From contig OY755039.1 of NCBI GenBank assembly GCA_963576565.1, positions 86,943,207 to 87,007,206 of the forward strand: a stretch of 64,000 nt of DNA, given 5' to 3'. The notes beneath the pieces are model-generated. The model was not told the DNA's origin, made no database searches, and saw nothing but the letters and a program-made list of their open reading frames with translations. Origin of the DNA: Aspidapion aeneum (taxonomy: Eukaryota > Arthropoda > Insecta > Coleoptera > Brentidae). Shown piece by piece: positions 54,718 through 64,000 of the stretch (its first letter is position 1; each line of letters begins with the position of its first letter). A program made the position numbers and the translations under genes.

Positions 54718-55979
54718 CTTCTGTCTGCAATAATTTACTTATAAATTCACTGAACCGATTTCAATAATAAAAAAGAAGTATTGCTCTTTGAACAAAACTA
54801 TTGAAATTTTTCGACAATTTTAAATCCAAGATGTTGGAAAAAAAGTCAAATTTGTCCTTCTTGAAAGGATCACTTCTTTGTCTGTTGCGAGGATTTATTT
54901 TTTTATGATTAGTACCTCGTTGTGAGTGGTGGATCTAATAAATAAATTCAAAAAAGGGTCGAAAAATTTATCGTAACATAAGAAACAACTATCCTTTATG
55001 GAGGGTCAATATTTAGAGTTGGCGGAGAATTTCACCATGATGCTGTTTATTTTATTGTCAGTTTAGTAATAATGAATTTATGAGGAAATGAACGCACATA
55101 GAAATGGCAAGGCAATCGCATAATCTGTAAAACTTTTCCGAAAAAAATCAAAAAATTTTCAAAAAATATAAGAATAAACAGCCTTTTTAAAAATTAAAGT
55201 TTTTATGACCGCCATTTTGGATTTTACAATGACGGCAAATTTTAATAGTGATCTTTTAAAAGCAATCAATCTGTTCCACTTTATATTTTATTAAAATCGG
55301 TTCGGCAAAAATGTATTTATAAGGAAATTAATACAGACAGGATTTAGAAGACATTCGTTACAACCTGTAAAACAATATAGTTAAAGCAAAAATCAATTTT
55401 TAGGGACCGAAATCGTTTTTAACGATTCCTATCTCGTTGTGCTTAACAAAGATAGAGCTTTCTTACAAACAAAAAAATATCCAACATTTCCGACATAATG
55501 TTCGATCAATTAATCCCTGCCAACTACTCTTTGCTTTGGTAAAATTGGTGTTATAGTTGGAGAGTTATAACGAAAAACATTTTGTCGGGTTTTTTTGCCC
55601 ACCAGGTATATTTGAAAAGCGCTCACTTTTATAAATGGTTTTTTTTTCAGACCAAATTGATACTTTCAAATATCTTAAAATTCTTACCATAACATACAAA
55701 CATTTAACATAATATCAGGATGTAATAATAGCAAACTTTAATAGGTGGTAGAAAAGATCAAAAGAAGGACTTTTTCTTATTATATTTTGCATTATACTTC
55801 TTTGTTTTTTAGATAAAGGGTGCCAAACTTAACAGCTATTATTTTATTTTTTGTTATAACTTCCTTAAAAATCATAACAGAAAATCGACATTTTCTGAAA
55901 TTATGCATGACAATAAGGGTAATAGTTAAATGGTAAAATTATTTGAAAATAAATAGAAATACTCAAAATTAATATCCAA

Positions 55980-57440
55980 AATAGGGGATTTTGGATATGG
56001 CGAAAGGAATGACAGGGGCACAACCTTAATGAACTATCTAGAGGAAAGACATGTATGCAATTAATTATTTCTATAGGAAGAAACCGCAACGAAAGTAGAC
56101 ATGGCTTAGCCTGACTACTGAAAAAGCATTGTTAAAGATGTAACAGTCCTAAATAGCTTTACAACAGGCAGTGATCACAGGATGGTCAGAAAGGAAAATT
56201 AACAATAAAAATAAACAACTTGACATGAGTAACTTACAGAAAATAAAGCAATATACAAAGAAATGCTAAATGAACAGCTAACGAACGAAAATATAGATGA
56301 AATAAATGATACGCTGATAAGAACTATGACCAACGAATACAACATTCCACTCTATATTGCGTTTATAGACTTTGAAAAAGCTTTTGATAGTATTGAGCAC
56401 TGGGCAGTAAAAGCATCTTTAATTAGTAGCCGAATAGATCACAGATACACAGATTTAATAGCCAATATATATAGCGAAGCAACAACATCAATCAAAATCC
56501 ACGAAGGGACCAAGCCAATCCGCATAAGAAAAGGTGTCAGACAGGATGACACAATATCCCCTAAACTATTTAACCAGGCCCTAGAAGATGTTTTTAAAAA
56601 CTTAGACTGGAAAGAAATAGGCATCAAAGTAAGCGGACAATACTTGAACCACCTAAGATATGCTGACGATATTGCCTTAATAACAGATAAGAAAGAGGAA
56701 CTTATAAAAATGCTGGGAGAACTGGATACAGCAGCTAAAAATATAGGCTTGAGTATGAACTACACTAAAACTAAAATCATAACAAACACAGATGAAGATA
56801 TCACCAGAATAAACCAAGAAAAAATAGAACAAGTAGATGAATATATATCTGAGACAAATTATTAAACTAAAAAAAGAAAACCAAACAGCTGAAATCAAGA
56901 GACGAGTAAGATTGGCCTGGGCAGCATTCGGTAAATTAAGCTACATAATAAAAAATAAAAAATATCCTCAGTACCTTAAAACGAAAGTGTATAATCAATG
57001 TATTCTTCCTGTGCTCACATATGGATCCCAGACCTGGACGCTTACAAAATCAAACATGGATAAGGTAACAAAAGCCCAAAGATCCATGGAAAGACAAATG
57101 TTACATGTAAAGCTAACAGATAGAAAAAGGAATGAATGGATAAGAAATAAAACAAAAGTAAGGGATGTCAGAGTCGAGGTAGCAAAATTAAAATGGAAAT
57201 TTGCTGGTCAAAATATCAAACTGAAAGACAATCGATGGAACAAATGCATTGTAGACTGGAGACCTTGGCAAAATAAAAGAAGTAGGGGAAGACCCCAAAT
57301 GAGATAGCGGACAATTTGATGAGACATGCAGGGACTAGATGGATGAACAGGGCGACAGACAGAGAAGAGTGGAAGATATTGGGGAGGCCTATGTCCAAAG
57401 ATGGATCGAAGAAAGCTAAATAGATAGATAGATAGATAGA
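55980..57440 (+). mobile_element. RTE/BovB-type LINE, copy D, internally deleted
   Basis: Same insertion as copy C, in unit 3. A deletion of about 617 bp joins 'ctatgac' to 'caacgaat' near 56330, with CCAA present at both breakpoints in copy C. The deletion removes the linker, the fingers and the region where copy C has its hAT MITE. (TAGA)5 tail at 57421-57440. Confidence 0.85.
56263..57307 (+). pseudogene. RTE reverse transcriptase, broken (copy D)
   Basis: A 200-codon frame joins a short linker to palm A (YIAFIDFEKAFDSIEHWAV, without the stop found in copy C), RKGVRQDDTISPKLFNQALE and YADDIALITDKKEEL with both aspartates intact. The VDEYI frameshift ends it at 56865. A second frame (56837-57307) covers the thumb and C-terminal part to RSRGRPQMR. 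Better preserved than C at the catalytic site, but deleted upstream. Confidence 0.85.
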
Positions 57441-58219
57441 CTTAAAATTATTACCAAAAATCGTTAAAATATAGTGCTAATATTATTATTTTATATTTGT
57501 TTTAAGGGTCCTTTAGATATGTACAAAAATCTATTTCAATTTCTTTTGTGTAAATTTAATAGCTCATAAAAATATTAATTCTTAAAAGAATTGAGAAATT
57601 TATACCTATTCCAAAGATTATTTGGCCACATATCCTTAACCTATCTATATTTTCTTGGAAAAAAGCAACGTTGTTCAATTTGATATTTTAAAAGTTCATC
57701 GTTTTTCCCTACTTTCCCAACTTAAAAAATGCTATAACTTGGCCAAAATTTATTTGAAATTTTTGTCTGCTTTGGACCTTCCGCACCATCTCTTAAAGAT
57801 TGGTTCATCATTTAAATTACACCCTGTATTTTAGGTATCATATTTTAATTATATTTTATAAAAGGCCAAGGCCCAAAAGTAGGTATCCATTTCCTGTTTA
57901 CTGGGTATCCAATCTGAAGGACTGCGTATCCAAATGGATACACAATATAGTCTAAAAATATGCCTTGCAGACTGATAAGAACTATGACAAAACTATAGGA
58001 AAAAATAAAAAACCCGAAATTGTAATTTACTCCCCATCCCTATACATGTAAAGTTATGTAAAAGTAACATTACCAACTTCCAGAAACGCTAGAGAGCTGT
58101 GATTTGACAGACTGACAGAAACTAATAGAAATCTATATAATAATTGAGATAAAAGTATAGCCAAGTTCTCCAATATACATTTTAAAATTAAAGGTTTTTA
58201 CTAGTTTCGAAAAGTTTTT
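57441..58219. other. Non-coding part of unit 3
   Basis: Matches 50574-51350 of unit 2. No gene. Confidence 0.6.
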
Positions 58220-58380
58220 AGCTCACACTACTACTATACTATAGTAGTGTGAGCTATGGTGATCCTAAATTTTTCGAGAAAAAAAAAGTTGCTCCGATTT
58301 AAAAATTTGTTATATATCTTTGCGTTTCAGATGATTTTGAAACTTTTTTGTTGCGCCGTCTGTATGACTGTCTGTCTGTA

Positions 58381-58443
<63 letters not shown>

Positions 58444-58982
58444 GTGTCTGTATGTCTGTCTGTAACGACCAACGCGCATAACTTAAAAACGGCTTGCCCG
58501 ATTTTAATGAAATTTGGTACCCAGGCTGGGTTTTGGGTCGAGATGGTCCCATTTAAAAACGAACAAAATCCACCGAACACAAGCCAAATAAAAGGGTGGG
58601 GGTAGATTTCAAAAATTAGAGTTTATGTAAAAATATAGCGTGTGTTATATCAAACGAAAGGTAATTGAGTCTGGAGTTAAACAAAATACATTTTAGTTTA
58701 TTTAAAAAAAAATTTCAAAAATTAGTGTTTAAGTGGAAATATGGCGTGTGTGATATCAACGTAATTGAGTCTGGAGTTAAGCAAAATACATTTTAGTTTT
58801 TAAAAAGAGGGTGGGGGTAGATTTGAAAAATTAGAGTTTATGTGTGGTATCAAACGAAAGGTAATTGAGTCTGGAGTTCAATAAAATATACTTCAGTTTT
58901 TAGTTATATTAGCTTTCACGTAGATACACTATAACGATAGCATCCAGTGTGAGCTTAGGTGCCCATAGATTGGCAGAGTATT
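58220..58982 (-). mobile_element. Composite element E4, inserted in unit 3
   Basis: Starts AGCTCACACTACTACTATAC (end hairpin, inverted) and ends GGCAGAGTATT. GTCT tract at about 58358-58467. Left flank '...aaaagttttt' plus right flank 'ttaaatg...' together give exactly the uninterrupted unit-2 sequence at about 51346, with seven T's. The insertion therefore added no target duplication, or at most 2 bp if the terminal AA is counted as target. Confidence 0.85.
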
Positions 58983-61388
58983 TTAAATGTTTTGCGAAAT
59001 ATATTTAAAACGTAAAGTTTGGCACCCGTGAATAAAGAAAATAAAATTTTTTCGTGGATAATCGGGTGTAGAAAGGTTTTGTTCCTCTTGTGTTTTTCCG
59101 TGGGCAGCTCGAATGCTGTACACCCACGGGGGTTCAAGATCTAATGGCCACCCATTAAGTGTTGACAGTTAACTGTTTCGTGCTTAAGGAACCCTTCAGA
59201 ACCGTGCATGGTCAATGTAACACCTTTGTAAAGTTGGAGAGACGGTATATAAATTTCATCTTACGATATTGATAAGAGAAATGAAAAATAATGCCTGCAA
59301 TACGGTATGCTTTAAGCACAAGTGGCGACATCTACCGAATACAAAAGAAACTATGCTCATGGAATAATACAAGAGAAACAAAACCTTTTTATATACGTTT
59401 AGCCACGAAAATTTTTTGTTTTTTTTTAAATATTTAGCCTTGGAATTGGACACTGATTCAAAAATAAAATGTTAATTAGTCAACTAAGTGTAATTCATTT
59501 AATAACTACTCATTATTTGCCTTTGCCAACCCCTTACAACTGATGTTATTATCACTGGACTTTAATAATAATGTAATTTAATTAAAGTGCCTTTTTATCG
59601 CTCCCCTCATGCTAAAAACTTATTGCTTTAAAAAAATATTAATGTCACTTTTATCCTTTGAATTTGGTGTGTAAAATACTAATATTAGTTTTTGCCAAAC
59701 ATTCTGCCTAATATATAATCCAAAGAATTAACCTAGGAACTTAAAAATAGACAGTGACTTAAAAATGACATCTGCTATTTTGCAAATTTTATTCTGCTCT
59801 TTAAAATGAAAGTATACTATACTATAGTTAAATGTGGCATTTGCGAATTTCTTATTTATGAACCTACAATTTTTAATTTTGGTTACTTTGTTAAGCGCGC
59901 TCTATAAAAATGATAAAACTGTTGACTGATTACTATGTAAAAAGGTTCGAGTAAGCGAATGGTGTAACTTCCGTCAAAATCTGACGTATGGTTTTGAAGA
60001 TATCGTAATTTTTTTAATAAAAATACATGAAATTTATTGAGCTTTTTAAATATTTTGGGATAAATATCAAAAACTATCGGTCCAAGATAATTTATTTTAT
60101 AATGAAACGAATTGTAGCTCCGGCTCCTCTCATGCTACAGACTCAATGCATCAAAAAAAGTTTTAATTTCAACCAATTTGTGTATAAGATTCTATTTCGT
60201 TGACGTTTTACAAATATTTTTCGCGGTATTTGATCAAAAAATAAACCTAGAAACTAAAATTTTGTCATAACTTAAAAATGACATATGTCATTTTATAGAT
60301 TTTTTTCTCTTCTTTAACATGAAATTAATCCTATTATTATTGGAATTATATTTCAAAAAATATTTGCAAATTCCTTTAATTTTATAAGATTTTTATTAAT
60401 TTTGGACCGTTTTGATAAATGTTAAGTGCTCTACACCAGCGCCCTCTACATTAAGGTTAAAACTATAAATAAAGTTTTATGTAGAAAGGTTCGGCGAAGT
60501 GAGTAGTGTAATTTTTGTCCAATTCGGACCTACTGTTTTAAAGATATCGCGATTTTTGTAAAAATGCGTGTTAATGCGTGTTATTTCCGTTGTGATTTTT
60601 ACGTGTTTTTTAGTATTTATTTTTCAAACTCAAAAACGGTACAACTTAGAAAAGTCGAACTTTTTTTAAAAAATATTTTGGTATTTTCTTAAAAAGATAG
60701 CAGTTCGAGAACTGTCAAAAAGTGTAAGGGCAAAAAAATTTCTCGATTCAGTATTTTTGACTGCAAAAATCTTGCATAGTTTTTGAAAAATCCTCAAAAC
60801 TCAAAAACCAAAAACTAATTTTAAAAACCAACTATACAGTTACCGAACACTCCCTTAGGTCCGCAAATGTTTAAAATTTGGTTAAAATCCATCAAACAGT
60901 TTTGGAGTAATGACCAGATATATTTTAAAAAACGGCAAATAAACAGTGAAATTCTGACCAATTTTATTGTACAGTGAAAATGCGTCACTGCAGGGATTCA
61001 GAAGAGCCCCAAAATGGGGCACTTGACTTTATCCGATCTGGCTGAAAAACAATAGGCTTCCTGACCACACATAAGAGTACACTTGTGCAAAATCTCAAGT
61101 TTCTAGAATAATCCCCTGGACACTTATGGTGTGCCAACGGAGGTACATCAAAAAAAGTCACTTTTTGACGGTTTTTCCCCTATTTCCCCTACTTGAAATT
61201 TTCCGATTTGACCCAAAATTGGCATTTTTGGTCTCCCGTAAGTTCTTAATCAGTGCGCCAAATTTCATCCTTCTACGTCGAAGCGTTCCCGAGTAAGCGT
61301 CAAAATTCGAGCGCGATACACTAGGGGTTCTAGGGACGGAATAAAAAAAAAAATAAAAATAATGTTACGGCCGAGGCGGCTCAAGTAA
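58983..61388. other. Non-coding rest of unit 3
   Basis: Hairpin/TATA block (59098-59250), sub-repeats near 59600 and 60110, end segment to 61340. No gene. Confidence 0.6.
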
Positions 61389-61655
61389 TTGATTTTCGCC
61401 ACAAGCGAAAATCAATAAACATACGGATGATTTTCGCTACGCGAAAACATCCGTATCACAAATTTGCTTCGCAAATTTGTGTTGAAAAAAATTTGCTCCG
61501 CAAATTAGTTTATTAACAAATTTGCTTCGTAAATTTGTGTTGAGAAAAATTTGCTTTGCAAATTAGTTTATTAACAAATTTGCTTTGCAAATTTGTGTTG
61601 AGAAGAATTTGCTTCGCAAATTAGTTCATTAACACATTTGCTTCGCAAATTTTTT
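61389..61655. repeat. Hairpin pair and palindrome cluster, unit 4
   Basis: Hairpin 1 at 61389-61415 and hairpin 2 at 61424-61453, then six palindromes with small changes (GCTCCGC, GCTTCGT) to 61655. Longest cluster in the window. Confidence 0.9.
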
Positions 61656-62132
61656 AGATCCAACACTTTTAAAACTGTTGCAGCATTGATTTTCGCTGCG
61701 GCGAGATTTTGTGTTTAATTATTTATAAAAATATGTTTAACAGTATTTCTATTGATATCGTACAATAACATTTGGGGGATTGGAAACAAAATCATTGTCT
61801 ACAAGTTTCAAACCAAGAATTTGGAGAATTATTATTGGTTCATAAATTTGTGTTAATAAAATTTACTTCACAAAGTTACTTTTGTCAATAATTCGCTTTG
61901 CAAATTTAATTTACCAGTATTAATTTAAGTTAATATCGAACTCATACACAGTTATTAAAAAGGGAATTTTTCATCCCTAAAATGTGTAACTCTCGCTTTG
62001 CTCATGCGACAGACTCACCGTCTCAAAAAATTACATATTTTCCGTGATACTTAATCAAGTATCATTTCCTCATAAATTCATTACTATTTTATTCTATAAA
62101 ATCTATAAAATCCGTTTAGTGGTTCTTTAAAT

Positions 62133-62695
62133 AATACTCTGCCAATATATGGGCCCCTAAGCTCACACTAGGTACTATAGTTATAGTGTACGTGTGAGCT
62201 AATATAACTAAAAACTGAAATATATTTTATTTAACTCCAGACTAAATTACCTTTTGTTTGATACCACACAAGCCATGTTTTGACTTAAACTCAAATTTTT
62301 GAAATCTACCCCCACCTTTAAAAAAAAACAAAAAACTAAAATGTATTTTATTAAACTCCGGACTCAATTACCTTTCGTTTGATATCACACACGCCATATT
62401 TTCACTTAAACTCTAATTTTTAAAATATACCCCCACCCTTTTTTTTTAAATAAGTTAAAATGTATTTTGTTTAACTGCAGACTCAATTACCTTTCGTTTG
62501 ATATCACACACGCCATATTTTCACATAAACTCTAATTTTTGAAATCTACCCCCACCCTTTTATTTGGTTTCTGTTCGGTGGATTTTGTTCATTTTTAAAT
62601 GGGACCATCTCGACCCAAGACCCAGCCTAGGTACCAAATTTCATAAAAATCGGCCAAGCGGTTTTTGAGTTATGCGCGTTGGTCGTTACAGACAT

Positions 62696-62754
<59 letters not shown>

Positions 62755-62923
62755 TACAGACAGACCGACAGACAGACAGACAGACGGCGCAATAAAAAAG
62801 TTTTAAAATCATCTGAAACGCAAAGATATATAAACATTTTTGAAATCGGAGCAACTTTTTTTTTCTCGAAAAAAATAGGATCACCATAGCTCACACTACT
62901 ATAGTATAGTATATGTGTGAGCT
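62133..62923 (+). mobile_element. Composite element E5, inserted in unit 4
   Basis: Starts AATACTCTGCCAATATATG and ends ATGTGTGAGCT. Three minisatellite units, GACA tract at 62692-62787, end hairpin. Flanks 'gtggttctttaaat' and 'aataattgtt' join to give exactly the uninterrupted sequence of unit 2 (about 47170-47190). With the same ends as E4 there is no target duplication; a TAA repeat at the edges is possible here but does not fit E4. Confidence 0.85.
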
Positions 62924-64000
62924 AATAATTGTTATTCCAACTGTTGCTTTAACTTCTGTCTGCAATAATTTACTTATAAATTCACTGAACCGATTTCAAT
63001 AATAAAAAAGAAGTATTGCTCTTTGAACAAAACTATTGAAATTTTTCGACAATTTTAAATCCAAGATGTTGGAAAAAAAGTCAAATTTGTCCTTCTTGAA
63101 AGGATCACTTCTTTGTATGTTGCGAGGATTTATTTTTTTATGATTAGTACCTCGTTGTGAGTGGTAGATCTAATAAATAAATTCAAAAAAGGGTCGAAAA
63201 ATTTATCGTAACATAAGAAACAACTATCCTTTATGGAGGGTCAATATTTAGAGTTGGCGGAGAATTTCACCATGATGCTTCTTATATTATTGTCAGTTTA
63301 GTAATAATGAATTTATGTGGAAATGAATGCACATAGAAATGGCAAGGCAATCGCATAATCTGTAAAACTTTTCCGAAAAAAATCAAAAAATTTTCAAAAA
63401 ATATAGCCTTTTTAAAAATTAAAGTTTTTATGACCGCCATTTTGGATTTTACAATGACGGCAAATTTTAATAGTGATCTTTTAAAAGCAATCAATCTGTT
63501 CCACTTTATATTTTATTAAAATCGGTTCGGCAAAAATTTATTTATAAGGAAATTAATACAGACAGGATTTAGAAGACTATCGTTACAACCTGTAAAACAA
63601 TATAGTTGAAGCAAAAATCCATTTTTAGGGACCGAAATCGTTTTTAACGATTCCTATCTCGTTGTGCTTAACAAAGATAGAGTTTTCTTACAAACAAAAA
63701 AATATCCAACATTTCCGACATAATGTTCGATCAATCAATCCCTGCCAAGTACTCTTTGCTTTGGTAAAATTGGTGTTATAGTTGGAGAGTTATAACGAAA
63801 AACATTTTGTCGGGTTTTTTTGCCCACCAGGTATATTTGAAAAGCGCTCACTTTTATAAATGGTTTTTTTTTCAGACCAAATTGATACTTTCAAATATCT
63901 TAAAATTCTTACCATAACATACAAACATTTAACATAATATCAGGATGTAATAATAGCAAACTTTAATAGGTGGTAGAAAAGATCAAAAGAAGGACTTTTT

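Larger units (their letters stand above)
53759..61388 (+). repeat. Macro-repeat unit 3 (7630 bp)
   Basis: Same order as unit 2. Differences: hAT element at 54511, LINE copy D with a 617-bp deletion, composite element E4 at 58220, and small indels. Sequence identity to unit 2 is high throughout, so the duplication is recent compared with the LINE's decay. Confidence 0.9.
61389..64000 (+). repeat. Macro-repeat unit 4, cut by the window end
   Basis: Continues the array: hairpins, palindrome cluster, then the same non-coding order as 46721-48240, interrupted by composite element E5. The window ends before the expected LINE position. Confidence 0.9.

Noticed and set aside
62132..62925. PIF/Harbinger membership of the composite element because of flanking TAA
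   Set aside because: The TAA repeat fits E5 only. E4 with the same ends has no TAA, so the simpler model is no or at most 2-bp duplication.
1..64000. tRNA or rRNA genes
   Set aside because: I looked for B-box-like GGTTCGAATCC and rRNA signatures and saw none; a covariance-model search would be needed to exclude degenerate copies.

Overview
The window looks like a transposon-dense stretch of an insect nuclear genome. It is AT-rich, eukaryotic in style (splice-site-like exon ends, no operons) and full of families common in arthropods: RTE-type and Jockey/CR1-type LINEs, hAT, PIF/Harbinger and pogo-type MITEs, and THAP and MADF domain fragments. A beetle or hemipteran with a large genome would fit, but the species cannot be fixed from sequence alone. 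I see no intact host gene, rRNA or tRNA. Every recognisable coding stretch is a transposon gene or a broken domain exon.

Layout. 0-7 kb: AT-rich DNA with a deleted PIF/Harbinger element (2055-2986, HARBI1-like transposase remnant), a THAP exon (4111-4265), a hairpin MITE and a degraded MADF exon on the minus strand (6946-7118). 7-19 kb: a LINE 3' end (minus), hAT MITEs, several foldback elements, one arm of a 1.2-kb repeat whose inverted partner lies at 28.3-29.6 kb, two more THAP-associated fragments, a pogo-type MITE and local tandem repeats. 19.8-25.75 kb: a recent tandem duplication of about 2.95 kb. Each copy carries the same 5'-truncated RTE-like LINE, itself interrupted by the same hAT MITE. 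26-35 kb: foldback DNA, a Jockey-type LINE fragment, a well-preserved RTE-like LINE fragment with a 355-codon frame (32357-33424), and a fragment of a second RTE family. 35.6-38.1 kb: three copies of a composite element with a hairpin end, 118-bp minisatellite units and a GACA microsatellite. 38.3-39.6 kb: a 1.29-kb hAT element with a perfect 8-bp target duplication.

40.5-64 kb: a head-to-tail array of four macro-repeat units of about 6-7.6 kb, the last cut by the window edge. Each unit opens with, or retains part of, an array of short palindromes. The first three contain part of the same dead RTE LINE, and shared lesions show that the LINE was amplified passively with the unit. Later insertions into single units (hAT MITEs, composite elements) can be read against empty sites in sister units, which defines their ends exactly.

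The strongest new signals are these. (1) The composite element (35.6, 36.5, 37.3, 58.2 and 62.1 kb) behaves like a Helentron-type non-autonomous element: occupied and empty sites at two loci give one pair of ends with no target duplication, or at most 2 bp. (2) The macro-repeat carries palindrome clusters and a conserved hairpin-plus-TATA block. (3) The history of nested insertions can be ordered from occupied and empty sites.
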